Made by a program: the position numbers and the translations under genes. A stretch of 64,000 nucleotides of DNA from JBGSTR01 sp963707135 (GTDB lineage Bacteria; Pseudomonadota; Gammaproteobacteria; Chromatiales; Chromatiaceae), in the NCBI GenBank assembly GCA_963707135.1, contig CAVPOY010000017.1, positions 1 to 64,000 on the forward strand, read 5' to 3'. Below, one piece after another: positions 7,707 through 17,445 of the stretch (the stretch's first letter is position 1; every line of letters starts with the position of its first letter). The notes beneath the pieces were generated by a model, which ran no database searches, was not told the DNA's origin, and saw only the letters and a program-made list of their open reading frames with translations.

Positions 7707-9149
7707 TCAGGCGCTCGTGCCGCCCACGGTCAGGCTGTCGACCCGAAGCGTCGGCTGGCCGACCCCCACCGGTACGCTCTGGCCCTCCTTGCCGCAGGTT
7801 CCGATGCCCTGATCGAGCTTGAGATCATTGCCGATCAGGCTCACGCGGGTCAGCACGTCCGGCCCGTTGCCGATCAGCGTCGCGCCCTTTACCGGCCGGC
7901 CGACCTTGCCGTTCTCGATCAGGTAGGCCTCACTCGCGGAGAAGACGAACTTTCCCGAGGTGATGTCCACCTGGCCACCGCCGAAGTTGACCGCGTAGAT
8001 CCCCTTGTCGACGGAGGCGATGATCTCCTCCGGGTCACGGTCGCCGGCCAGCATGTAGGTATTGGTCATCCTCGGCATCGGCAGGTGGGCGTAGGATTCG
8101 CGCCGGCCGTTGCCCGTGGGCGCCACGCCCATCAGCCGGGCATTGAGCTTGTCCTGCATGTAGCCGCACAGTACGCCGTCCTCGATCAGCACGGTGCTCT
8201 GCGTCGGCGTGCCCTCGTCGTCCATATTCAGCGAGCCCCGCCGCCCGGGAAGTGTCCCGTCGTCGACGACCGTGACGCCGGGAGCGGCGACCCGCTCGCC
8301 CATGCGCCCGGCGAACGCGGAGGTCCCCTTGCGGTTGAAGTCCCCTTCCAGTCCGTGGCCGATGGCCTCGTGCAGCAGCACGCCGGGCCAACCGGCGCCC
8401 AGCACGACCGTCATGCTACCAGCCGGCGCATCCTCCGCCTCCAGGTTGGTCAGGGCAAGCCTCACGGCCTCGCGAGCATACTCGAGTGCACGGTCCTCGA
8501 CCAGGAAGTAACCCAGGTCGGCGCGAGCACCGCCACCGCTGGAGCCCTGCTCCCGGCGACCGTTTTCCTCGGCAATGACGCTGACGCTCAGACGCACGAG
8601 CGGGCGGACATCGGCCGCGAGGGTGCCGTCGTCCGCCAGCACCATCACCGTGTCCTGCACCGCCACCAGGCTCGCCACCACCTCGGCGACGCGAGGGTCG
8701 AGGCGCCGGGCCTCGGCATCGACCCGCTGCAGCAACTGCACCTTGTCCTGATCCGGCAGGCTCTCCAGTGGGTTCGACGGCTCATAAAGCCGCCGCTCGG
8801 CCGGCATGCCCGCGATTCGGACCTTGCCGCTGTCACCGCCCCGGGCGATCGCGCGAGCGGCCTCGGCAGCCTGAGCCAGTGCGGGAAACTGGAGATCGTC
8901 GGAATAGGCGAACCCGGTCTTCTCCCCGCTCACGGCCCGCAAACCCGCACCCTGCTCGATGCTGAAGCTGCCGTCCTTGATGATTCCATCCTCCAGAACC
9001 CAGGACTGAAGCCGGCTGTACTGGAAATAGATGTCGGCGGCATCGACGGCGGAGCTCGTCAGCAGGCCGAGCAGCCGGTCGAGGTGACCCTCACCGAGTC
9101 CTACCGGAGCCAGGATCCTGCTCTGGGCGATGGCGATCGGGTTGCTCAT
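7707..9149 (-). CDS. tldD: Metalloprotease TldD
   Basis: Catalytic subunit of the TldD/PmbA heterodimeric zinc protease. 480 residues. The zinc motif is LLHEAIGHGLEGDFNRKG, with HExxxH at H260-E261-H265; the third ligand is expected in the C-terminal half near CGKEGQ. Genes run yhdP, nitrilase family, tldD, pmbA, which resembles the rng-yhdP-tldD order of E. coli with pmbA added. The start at MSNPIAIAQSRIL matches family N-termini. Confidence 0.96.
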   Translation of the reverse strand: MSNPIAIAQSRILAPVGLGEGHLDRLLGLLTSSAVDAADIYFQYSRLQSWVLEDGIIKDGSFSIEQGAGLRAVSGEKTGFAYSDDLQFPALAQAAEAARAIARGGDSGKVRIAGMPAERRLYEPSNPLESLPDQDKVQLLQRVDAEARRLDPRVAEVVASLVAVQDTVMVLADDGTLAADVRPLVRLSVSVIAEENGRREQGSSGGGARADLGYFLVEDRALEYAREAVRLALTNLEAEDAPAGSMTVVLGAGWPGVLLHEAIGHGLEGDFNRKGTSAFAGRMGERVAAPGVTVVDDGTLPGRRGSLNMDDEGTPTQSTVLIEDGVLCGYMQDKLNARLMGVAPTGNGRRESYAHLPMPRMTNTYMLAGDRDPEEIIASVDKGIYAVNFGGGQVDITSGKFVFSASEAYLIENGKVGRPVKGATLIGNGPDVLTRVSLIGNDLKLDQGIGTCGKEGQSVPVGVGQPTLRVDSLTVGGTSA

Positions 9150-9233
9150 GACTGTTGCGCGGACAGGTGGGGTCTAATGGAGCGGGTCGACCGTGCCGGT
9201 GCGTTACGGTCACGGTACGGCAAAGCTGCGGGC

Positions 9234-10064
9234 TCAGAAGCTGCATTTCAAACGGCGGTGCTCGATGGTCGGAAAATTGCGTCGGACCGAGCCCTGGAAC
9301 GCGTGGTCGAGGGCACAGCAGACGTACCCGGTGCCGCGGGGCACCTGCGCCAGCACCGTGCCCCAGGGGTCGACGATCATGCTGTGGCCGTGGGTCTCGC
9401 GTCCGTTCAGGTGAAACCCGCCCTGGGCGGCGGCCACCGCGAACGCGAGGTTCTCGATCGCCCGCGCGCGTACCAGGGTCTCCCAGTGAGCCTTGCCGGT
9501 GATGGCGGTAAAGGCGGACGGGATCGCCAACAGTTCCATGCCCTGGTCGAGCATCTGGCGAAAGATCTCCGGAAATCTCAGGTCGTAGCAGACCGCGATG
9601 CCGAGCCGCCCGAACGGGCTGTCCAGCACGACGATGTCGTCACCAGGCTCGATGGTCGCGGATTCCTGATAGCGTTCGTCGACGCCCGGCAGGCTGACGT
9701 CGAACAAATGGATCTTGTCGTAGCGGGCGACCCGCTCACCGCGGTCGTCGAAGACCAGGCAGACCGCGCGTGCCTTTCCCGGGTCCCGCGCGACCATCGG
9801 GATGGTCCCGCCGACCAGCCAGACCCCCTGTTGCTCGGCGACCCGTGACAGGAATCCCTGAAGCTGTCCGGATCCCTCTTCCTCGCGTAGCGCGAGCTGA
9901 TCCTGACCGCCCTTGCCCATGAAGGCGAAGTTCTCCGGAAGCACCACCAGCCCAGCGCCGCTCTCGGCCGCCTCGCGGATCAGGCGCTCCGCTTCCAGTA
10001 GATTTGCGTTCATGTTGGGGCCGGACGCCATCTGCACCGCCCCGATTTTTTTTCTGGTCATCAT
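9234..10064 (-). CDS. Carbon-nitrogen hydrolase (nitrilase superfamily, Nit1/YafV-like)
   Basis: Predicted omega-amidase-type hydrolase, probably a metabolite-repair enzyme (deaminated glutathione amidase class). 276 residues. The Glu-Lys-Cys catalytic triad is visible: E44 in LPENF, K117 in YDKIHLFD and C159 in VCYDLRFPE. Its ATG overlaps the yhdP stop (ATGA). A nitrilase gene between yhdP and tldD is common in gammaproteobacteria related to Pseudomonas and Chromatiales. The substrate cannot be assigned from sequence alone. Confidence 0.9.
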   Translation of the reverse strand: MMTRKKIGAVQMASGPNMNANLLEAERLIREAAESGAGLVVLPENFAFMGKGGQDQLALREEEGSGQLQGFLSRVAEQQGVWLVGGTIPMVARDPGKARAVCLVFDDRGERVARYDKIHLFDVSLPGVDERYQESATIEPGDDIVVLDSPFGRLGIAVCYDLRFPEIFRQMLDQGMELLAIPSAFTAITGKAHWETLVRARAIENLAFAVAAAQGGFHLNGRETHGHSMIVDPWGTVLAQVPRGTGYVCCALDHAFQGSVRRNFPTIEHRRLKCSF

Positions 10065-13000
10065 GTGCTCGTCGCCCTGCCCGTGTGCGTCCGCCCGCGT
10101 GCTGGGCGCTGCCAGTCATAGTGACGATCGCTGTTCGATCGCCAGCGCGGAACGATAGCATTCGACCGGGTCGCGGCCCAAACCCCAGAGGGCCAGTGCA
10201 GAGGTTTACATCTAGTCCAAAAAGAGGTTCGTGTTGTCCGACTTTCCCGGAGTTGCCGGCTTTTCTGACCGTCAACTCCACCGGCGCCCGTAGTGCCCGA
10301 GCCGGGACCTTGCCGGCCCAATCTGGGCTCCCAGCCGACGCGCTCCAGCACCGGTTCGCGCCAGGGCCCGGTGACCCGATAGCGGTAGCTTCCGAGCCGG
10401 TCTATCGCGCCTCCGGCGACACGGTCCACCAGAAGGACGGCGGCGCCGACCACCGGCCCGCCCGCAAGCGCACTCGCCAGCGCGACGCTGGAACCGATTC
10501 TGGGCACGACGGTTACGGTCTGATCGAACGTCTGCTCGACAAGGTTCGACGAGCCCTCGATCGTGACGTCCCCGGCTGGGCCCTGGATCGCAAAGGTCTC
10601 GGACCTGGCCTGGCCGCCGCCGATCCGGATCTGCCCGTCGATCTGCTCGAAGGCAAAACCCTGCTGGTAGAGATCACTGAAATCGAGCGACAGCCGGCGA
10701 CCGAGCGCGCCGAGATTCATGAACCCGAGCATGCGCCCGACCCCCGGCTCAACGTCGAGCAATCTCCCGGCGCCGACCTTCGCGTTGATCGACCCGTCCG
10801 CATGCCTCAGCGCGAACGCCTCGAGGCCGCCGGGCCAGTCCAGGCGAAGGCTCATTTCGAGCGGCGACTCGGCGAGTGCCGCGCTGTAACCCAGTGCACG
10901 CAGCAGCTCACCGCGTGTCGGGGGCCTGCACCTCGAGGGCGATACGGCTCCTGCCGGCCCCGCCGGAGTCGCTCAGGGCCCCCTCGCCGCTCGCGGAGAC
11001 CAGAGCGGATCCGCTCAGGGCGATGGTCGGGACGCGGATTCCGGCCACGTCGGGACGCAGGTCCAGGCTCAGTCGGCCCAGCGATGTTTCGCCCCAGCGC
11101 AGATCGGCGACCCGAACGTCCGTCGCGGGAAGCCGGCCCGTCGCGCCGCCCGGCCGCTCGGATGCAGCCTCTATCGCGGGCTGGTTCGGCTCGCCGCTGT
11201 TCGGCACGAAGGGCGCTACGTCCAACCAGTCCAAGTCCAGCCTGGCCGGAGCATCGCGCACTGCGGAGCGGAACCGGCCGGCCAGCTGCGCCGAGCTCAG
11301 CTTGAGGTCCAACCCGTCGGACCCCGACGTGGCATCGATCCGCGCCTCCGTCAGCTCGGCCCGCCCGAGCCCCAGGCGACCGACCCGCAGACCGTCGACC
11401 TGCAGAGTGGTCGCGGATCCCGCGTCCGATTGCCCTGCTCCGACCGAGGCGGCATCTCGCACCCGCCCCCACCAATCGGCCCAGACCCGCGGGTCCAGCT
11501 CATCCAGGGCCCCATCGACGGTTAGGCCTCCCGCATCGGCGGGGGGCGCGGGGGACTTGCCGAAGCGGACCCTTCCCTTCAGCAGGCTCATGGCGGGCGG
11601 ACCCGGACTCAGTTCCAGATTCAGACCAAGCCCGTCGACCGTCCCCGCTACGACCAGCGATCTACCCGGAACCAGCGCTCCGGAAAGGGCCAGGTTCCGA
11701 GTGGAAGCCGATGACTTGCCGAACGGTGGCGGGAGATCGAGTGCCACGCCCCCGAGATCGGACGCGAGCTCGTAACGCACGGGCAGCGCCTCCGCGTCGA
11801 GCTCCCGGCTGCTCAGACTCGCCGTCAGAGTCCAACTCAGGTCGCCGGTGGCCAGCGCCCAGGCTGGGGAGGGTAGATTCCGTGCGAGCTCCTTGATCGG
11901 CGTCCGTGAGGCCGCCTCGATACGGGTCTCGGCCCCGTTGGGGTTCTCGGCACCCCTGGTGTCGATCGCCAGCTTCACCGGCGCGCCCCAAAGCTCGGCG
12001 CCGATCGATTCGCCCTCGAGCCCCGTCGTCGTGAACCCGAGCTCGCCGTCCAGCCCGGACAGCGCGAGCGGTGTGCCCTTGATGACGAGCTCCGCGGGAC
12101 CGGGCCAGGTCAGCCGGCCCGCGATCGCCGGCGGCAGCCCCGCCTTAAGTCGCACATCGAGGTCAAGCGCGACCGCGAGATCGCCGGTTACGGTGAACTT
12201 CTCCGCGAGCCGACCGAAACGGCGCAGATAACGGCGTCTCGGCAAGCAACCGCAGTCCGTCGGCAAAGGGACCCTGGGTCTCGCCGTGGATCAAGAGCCG
12301 CACCGGCGGCTCCTGTAGATCATGGATCGTCGCGCTGGCGCCCGTGATCACGCTGTCCAGGATACGACCGGTGTCGACCTCGACCTCCATCGAGGGCCCG
12401 AGGAAACGCAGGCTGCCGTGGGCGGACTCGACGCGCGGCCAGCCTTCCAGGTAGTCGAGCGTGGCGTCCTCGAAGTCCAGTAGCAGCTCGAAACGCCCCT
12501 CCCGGTCCCTGAACGGGTAGCCGGACAGCGGGCCGCGAAAAACCAGGTCGGTCCGCGGCACGCGCCCGGAGACGATGGCCCGCTCGAGCCACGCCTCCAG
12601 TTTGCTGGTCATGATGCCCACCGGCAGGTAGGGTCGGATACTGGACCCGTCGGCATCGTGGAAGCTCGCGCGCAGGTCCAGCAGGGGCGGATCGCCATCG
12701 GCGGGGATCTCGAGCTCAAACCTCGCCCGACCCCCAAGGTCCCGGTCTTCCAGTGTCAAATTGCGTCCCGTCAGGCGCAGCGTACCGTCCGCGTCCCGCC
12801 CCCATTCCAGCAGCCCGCTGAGCCGGTCGAGACACAGGGGCCGGTCGAACAGCGGATGCAGGTCGAGTCCGAGACGCTCCGACCCCAGACTCGCCCGGCC
12901 GCCGTCCTGGTCGGCGGCGAAGCCCACGGTGAGTCCGTCGAACCCTGGCGCTTGGGACGTGCGGTCCATCGCCAGGTCCTGGAAAAGGGCTGACGCGCTC

Positions 13001-14241
13001 CATCGCGCCGACTTCCCGGGCGGCTGCTCGATGCGCACCGAGAGGTCCTGGACCTGCCCTCTCGGTCGCGAGGCGACGATCCCGGAGGCGACCCCCGGGG
13101 CCAGCCAGGGTACCTCCGCGATCACTCGGCCAAGGGCGTCCAAATCCAGCCGTGCGGCCTCCAGGGCGAGCTTCGGTCCGACGCCGTCGTCACCGATCAG
13201 GAGATCCAGGTCGAGGTCCCGAAAAGCGCCCCCGGCGGTATCGAGCTGCAGGTCGGCGAGCTGCGCCAGCCAGCCCCGGTCCCGGGGCCGGACACGCACC
13301 AGGCCAGACACGCGCTCGAGCGACACGGCGCCGCGGCCGGCAAACGCGGCCACGAGCCCCACCAGGTCGACCTGGTTCAGGGACTGAACCAAGACACCGG
13401 CGCGAATCCGGTTCCAACTCTCCCAGCGAAGGCTTCCGGTCGAGAGTTGAACCTGAGCCTGAATCGATGTAGGCATCAGTTGCGAGAGGTTCGAGCCCTC
13501 CAGCCTCGCGTAGACGAGTCCTCTCCAGGAGGTCGTATCGTCCGGCGGCCCGGACAACATAGCGGTCAGGGTCAGGCGCGCATCGTGCGGGCGTTCGGCG
13601 TCCCAAAGCTCCGTCCGGCTCCCGTGCGGGACCTCCGAGGGACGCAGGTTGGCCGAGAGGCGCAGCCGATGGCTGGCGCGCTGATTGTGGAACTGCAGGC
13701 GCACGTCGGTGAGCCGGAGGACCGAGCCACCCCGGGCCTCGTCCTCGAACCTGACCTCGCTGTTGGCGAGCTCCACCCGCCCGTTGCCCAGGAAGAGGTC
13801 CAGCCCGCGCGGGTCCTGGCCCGCGAGCGCACCGAGCCCCACCAGCTCTACCCGACCGTCCGCGAGCCGCCGCACCGTCAGACGCGCACCGAGCATCGTC
13901 AGCGCCCGGATCTGCGGTGCACCGCTTCGCAGGGTCGCCATGACGTCCAGGTCCAGCTGAAGCGCTCGCAGGCTTAGGACCGGGGCACCGGTGTCGGGGT
14001 CGGACAGCACGGCATCGTCCAGGGTCACCCGCGGCTGCCAGCCCACCAGTCCGACGCCCAAGCCGCCAACCCGCACCGGATAACCGACCCGCTCGGCGAC
14101 CAGCTCGGTCAAACGGTCCTGGTAGCGGTCGGCGAGCGGCAGGGCCAATCGAATGACGCTGATTAGGACGGCGCCGAGGACCAGCGCCACAAGGGCTAGA
14201 CCCACGACCCGCGAGGCGGCGCTTCGAAAGAGCTGGATCAT
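10061..14241 (-). pseudogene. yhdP: YhdP-family AsmA-like envelope lipid-transport protein, broken by two frameshifts
   Basis: YhdP is a large inner-membrane-anchored, periplasm-spanning protein of the AsmA/TamB-like group implicated in phospholipid transport to the outer membrane. The coding capacity here is in three frames: 12163-14241 (N-terminal anchor MIQLFRSAASRVVGLALVAL and first half), 10908-12266 and 10061-10920 or so. At the first break, deleting one base in 12225-12232 joins ...LAETPL to LRRFGRLAEKF. At the second, near 10908-10925, DTR continues as GELLRALGYSAALAESPL in the next frame. Together they give about 1,300 residues, the normal YhdP length. The last 90 codons (to 10061) look unlike coding sequence, so a third error or a late stop is possible. 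Whether this is a real pseudogene or sequence error is unresolved. Confidence 0.85.
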
Positions 14242-14302
14242 GCGTGCGGGTCGGTGGCGCGGGGGGAATCAGGTGCTTGAGGCGAGGCGGCGTGCACCGG
14301 TC

Positions 14303-15757
14303 TCAGATCAGCACGACATCGTACTGTTCCTGGGTGTAGAGGGCCTCCGCCTGCAGCCTGACGGGCCGGCCTATGAACTCCTCGAGCTCCGCCAGATGGG
14401 TGGACTCCTCGTCAAGCAAACGGTCGACGACCTCCTGGGACGCCAGTACCAACAGGGTCTCCACCTCGAACTGCCGGGACTCGCGCAGGATCTCCCGGAA
14501 GATCTCGTAACAGGTGGTCTCCGCCGTCTTGACCGAGCCGCGTCCCCCGCAGCAGGGGCAGGGTTCGCAGAGCACGTGCTCGAGCGACTCCCGGGTGCGC
14601 TTGCGGGTCATCTCCACCAGGCCCAACGACGACACCTCGGTGATATGGGTCTTGGCATGATCCCGGGCGAGGCACTTCTCGAGCGCCCGCAGCACCTGGC
14701 GTTTGTGCTCGTCCTCGGTCATGTCGATGAAGTCGATGATGATGATGCCGCCGAGGTTGCGCAGCCGCAGTTGCCGGCAGATCGCCTGGGCCGCCTCGAG
14801 GTTGGTCTTGAAGATGGTCTCTTCGAGGTTGCGGTGACCGACGAAGGCGCCCGTGTTGATGTCGATGGTCGTCATGGCCTCGGTCTGGTCGATGACCAGA
14901 TGACCGCCGGACTTCAACTGTACCCTGCGCTGCAGGGCCTTCCTGATCTCGTCCTCGACGCCGTATAGGTCGAACAGCGGGCGCTCGCCCTGGTAGTACT
15001 CGATCCGGCCCTCGATCTCCGGGATGTACTCCGCGGCGAACGGCAACGCCCGATCCACCATGGCGCGTGAGTCGATCCGGACCCGCTCGACCTCGGGGGT
15101 CACCAGGTCACGCAGGGCGCGAAGCGCCAGCGGCAGGTCGTCATGAATCAGCCCGATGTGGTCGGCGGCCGCGCAGCGCTCCTTCACCCCGACCCACAGT
15201 TTCCCGAGGAAGGCCATGTCCTTAACCAGCGCCTGCTCGCTGACGCCCTCGGCGGCCGTGCGGGCGATGAACCCGCCGTGCCCCTGGTTGGCATCGACGT
15301 AGCCCTGGAGGATTTCGCGCAACCGCCGCCGCTCCTCGTCGTCCTCGATCTTCTGCGAAACCCCGGTGCTCGCGAGTGTCGGCATGCAGACCAGGTAACG
15401 CGAGGCCACCGAGATGTTGGTCGTAAGGCGCGCGCCCTTGGTGCCCAGCGGGTCCTTGACCACCTGGACCACCAGTTCGTCACCCTCCCGCACCATCTCG
15501 TGAATGTGCTCCCCGCGGGGCTCCCCCGCGGAGCCGAAGATATCGGAGGCGTGCAGGAACGCGGCCCGCTCGAGCCCGATGTCGACGAAGGCCGCCTGCA
15601 TCCCCGGGAGCACGCGACAGACGCGACCCTTGTAGATATTGCCGACGAGCCCGCAGCGCTCGGCGCGTTCGATGATGATTTCCTGCACCACGCCGTTCTC
15701 GACCACGGCGACCCGGGTCTCCGGCGGCATGACATTGATCAGGATCTCCTCGCTCAC
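14303..15757 (-). CDS. rng: Ribonuclease G
   Basis: Endoribonuclease of the RNase E/G family; processes the 5' end of 16S rRNA and takes part in mRNA decay. 484 residues, matching RNase G and lacking the long RNase E scaffold tail. The N-terminal S1 domain starts IIERAERCGLVGNIYKGRVCRVLPGMQAAFVDIG. The catalytic core includes TIDINTGAFVGHRNLEETIFKTN and IIIIDFIDM, and the zinc-link is CEPCPCCGGRG. It begins with GTG, overlapping the maf stop (GTGA), so the two are translationally coupled. Confidence 0.97.
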   Translation of the reverse strand: MSEEILINVMPPETRVAVVENGVVQEIIIERAERCGLVGNIYKGRVCRVLPGMQAAFVDIGLERAAFLHASDIFGSAGEPRGEHIHEMVREGDELVVQVVKDPLGTKGARLTTNISVASRYLVCMPTLASTGVSQKIEDDEERRRLREILQGYVDANQGHGGFIARTAAEGVSEQALVKDMAFLGKLWVGVKERCAAADHIGLIHDDLPLALRALRDLVTPEVERVRIDSRAMVDRALPFAAEYIPEIEGRIEYYQGERPLFDLYGVEDEIRKALQRRVQLKSGGHLVIDQTEAMTTIDINTGAFVGHRNLEETIFKTNLEAAQAICRQLRLRNLGGIIIIDFIDMTEDEHKRQVLRALEKCLARDHAKTHITEVSSLGLVEMTRKRTRESLEHVLCEPCPCCGGRGSVKTAETTCYEIFREILRESRQFEVETLLVLASQEVVDRLLDEESTHLAELEEFIGRPVRLQAEALYTQEQYDVVLI

Positions 15758-16404
15758 GGCCAGTCCTCCCCGGGGGCGTCCGTCGCTGCCGTCACTTCGA
15801 GTCGGCGCTCAGGCCGCAGGACCTCGACACCGGCCTGCTCGAGCAACCGGCCGGTCTCGAACAGGGGCAGCCCCATGACGCCCGAGTAACTGCCCTCTAG
15901 GCGTTCGACGAAGAGCGCCCCGTAACCCTGGATCCCGTAGGCTCCGGCCTTGTCCGCCGGCTCCCCGGTGCGCCAGTAACGGAGGATCTCCTCGTCGTCC
16001 AGGGCCCGGAAAGTGACTCGACTCTCGCTGAGCGCCTTCCGTTCACCCGTCGAGGAGATCAGGGCCACGGCGGTCAGGACCCGGTGGACCCGTCCCGACA
16101 GCAGCCGCATCATCCGGGCCGCGTCCTCCGGTCCGAGCGGCTTGCCAAGGACCCGGTCCCCGATTACCACGGCGGTATCGGCCGCCAGCACCGGCCGGGC
16201 GTCGTCCCGCGACAGCGCGGCACGCCCGGCCCGCGCTTTGTCGAGCGCGACGCGACAGACATAGTCCTCGGGCCGCTCGCCCGCTGGACGGGTCTCATCG
16301 GCGTCCGCGTCTACCAGCTTGAAACCGACACCGATCTGGGCGAGCAGGGACTGTCGCCGCGGCGATCGCGAGGCCAAATAGATATGAGGATTGGTCTGGT
16401 TCAT
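15754..16404 (-). CDS. maf: Maf-family nucleotide pyrophosphatase
   Basis: House-cleaning dTTP/UTP-type nucleotide pyrophosphatase (YhdE class). Start set at MNQTNPHIYLASRSPRR, giving 216 residues; nine further codons upstream are open but not conserved. The substrate loop ASRSPRRQSLL, the central LAADTAVVIGDRVLGKP with its catalytic aspartate, and DKAGAYGIQGYGALFVERLEGSYSGVMGLPL are all typical. Immediately upstream of rng, as in E. coli. Confidence 0.95.
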   Translation of the reverse strand: MNQTNPHIYLASRSPRRQSLLAQIGVGFKLVDADADETRPAGERPEDYVCRVALDKARAGRAALSRDDARPVLAADTAVVIGDRVLGKPLGPEDAARMMRLLSGRVHRVLTAVALISSTGERKALSESRVTFRALDDEEILRYWRTGEPADKAGAYGIQGYGALFVERLEGSYSGVMGLPLFETGRLLEQAGVEVLRPERRLEVTAATDAPGEDWP

Positions 16405-16449
16405 AACGGAAAATGGGCGATCTCGTCCCATGCAGGGTCTGCCGATCTG

Positions 16450-16920
16450 TCAGGCCCGATGGTACGGGTGCCCCTGCAACAGGCTCCAGGCGCGATAGAT
16501 CTGCTCGGCCAAGATCACCCTGACCAGCGGGTGCGGAAACGTCATCCGCGACAGCGACCAGGCCTGCCCGGCGCGGTCGAGACAGGCACCGGCGAGCCCG
16601 TCCGGTCCGCCTACGAGCAGTGCCCGATCCTGCCCGTCGCCAAGCCAGGCCGAGAGCTGCCGCGACAGATCCTCCGTGCTCCACGCCACCCCGCCGACGT
16701 CCAGCGCCACCACGGCGGCCCCCTTGGGTATCGCCTTGAGGATACGGCTGGCCTCATCGTCGCGGGCGTCGGCGGGTTTCGCGCCCTTGCCTCGCCGCAT
16801 CGGCTCGATCTCCACCAGATGCAACGCGCATTCCCGCGGAAGACGCTTCGAGTACTCCTTGTACCCCGCGTCGACCCAGGCCGGTAGCCGCCTCCCGACG
16901 CTGATCAGATGGATTCGCAC
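16450..16920 (-). CDS. rlmH: 23S rRNA (pseudouridine1915-N3)-methyltransferase RlmH
   Basis: SPOUT methyltransferase that modifies pseudouridine 1915 in helix 69 of 23S rRNA. 156 residues, starting MRIHLISVGRRLPAWVDAGYKEYSKRLP. The C-terminal trefoil-knot SAM site is visible as LLVGGPDGLAGACLDRAG and SLSRMTFPHPLVRVILAEQIYRAWSLLQGHPYHR. It precedes maf by about 45 bases. The usual neighbour rsfS is not seen upstream. Confidence 0.97.
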   Translation of the reverse strand: MRIHLISVGRRLPAWVDAGYKEYSKRLPRECALHLVEIEPMRRGKGAKPADARDDEASRILKAIPKGAAVVALDVGGVAWSTEDLSRQLSAWLGDGQDRALLVGGPDGLAGACLDRAGQAWSLSRMTFPHPLVRVILAEQIYRAWSLLQGHPYHRA

Positions 16921-16930
16921 CCGGTCGCCG

Positions 16931-17152
16931 TCAATCCAGCGGCGGCCCCAGGATCAGCTCGACGCCCTCGAAGCCATGCTGCTCCAGAAGGTCGACGATC
17001 TCCTCCACGTCGACGTCGCCATCCTGCTCGAGCTCGGCGATCAGCCCGGTCACCAGCCGGTAGGCCTCGGCCGGGGCCAGGTCCGGCGGCACCCGGACCA
17101 GCCGACTCATGGACGGCGTGCGGCTCGGCAACAGCATCAGGTCTGCGGTCAA
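16931..17152 (-). CDS. Small protein of unknown function
   Basis: A 73-residue frame starting with TTG at 17152, preceded by GGAGG on the minus strand at a spacing of about six; an internal ATG at 17110 (MSRLVRVPPDLAPAEAYRLV) is an alternative. The product is acidic and probably helical, with LVTGLIAELEQDGDVDVEEIVDLLEQHGFEGVELILG. It ends 10 bases before rlmH and probably shares its transcript. I do not recognise a family; it occupies the place where rsfS often lies but does not resemble RsfS. Confidence 0.55.
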   Translation of the reverse strand: MTADLMLLPSRTPSMSRLVRVPPDLAPAEAYRLVTGLIAELEQDGDVDVEEIVDLLEQHGFEGVELILGPPLD

Positions 17153-17445
17153 GGTGGGCCTCCGCTGCTCAAAATAAGGGACACTGCTCGAATGCGGGAT
17201 GTCAAGCGCTGCAGTCCGGCGTTTCTACCGTCATCCAAACCGGTGACCCGAGATGATAGCCGTCCGACGCCCGCTCAGGCCAACGTCGTGTTCAGACGCC
17301 GTTCGCCCGCTCGTCACCCGAGCCGCTATACTGCCGCGCAGTCTCGTTTTCCGGGCGCCGGAGCGCATCGACGCGCCAGACGCGGGACCACCGCACCGCG
17401 CACCGTCAGCGCCGACCGAGCCGTAATCCCAATCCGATCAACGCC
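17153..17445. other. Divergent intergenic region upstream of metH
   Basis: About 290 bases between the small minus-strand gene and metH. A possible -10 box TATACT lies at 17327-17332 without a good -35. I searched by eye for cobalamin and SAH riboswitch signatures and saw none. There is no strong Shine-Dalgarno before the metH ATG at 17446. Confidence 0.35.

Noticed and set aside
7497..9848. A 783-codon open frame on the plus strand over tldD and the nitrilase gene
   Set aside because: It is a mirror of real genes on the other strand; high-GC third positions keep the antisense frame open. Its residues show no domain and the minus-strand proteins have all expected motifs.
17153..17445. Possible cobalamin or SAH riboswitch upstream of metH
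   Set aside because: None of the conserved core sequences could be found by eye; only a weak -10-like box is present.
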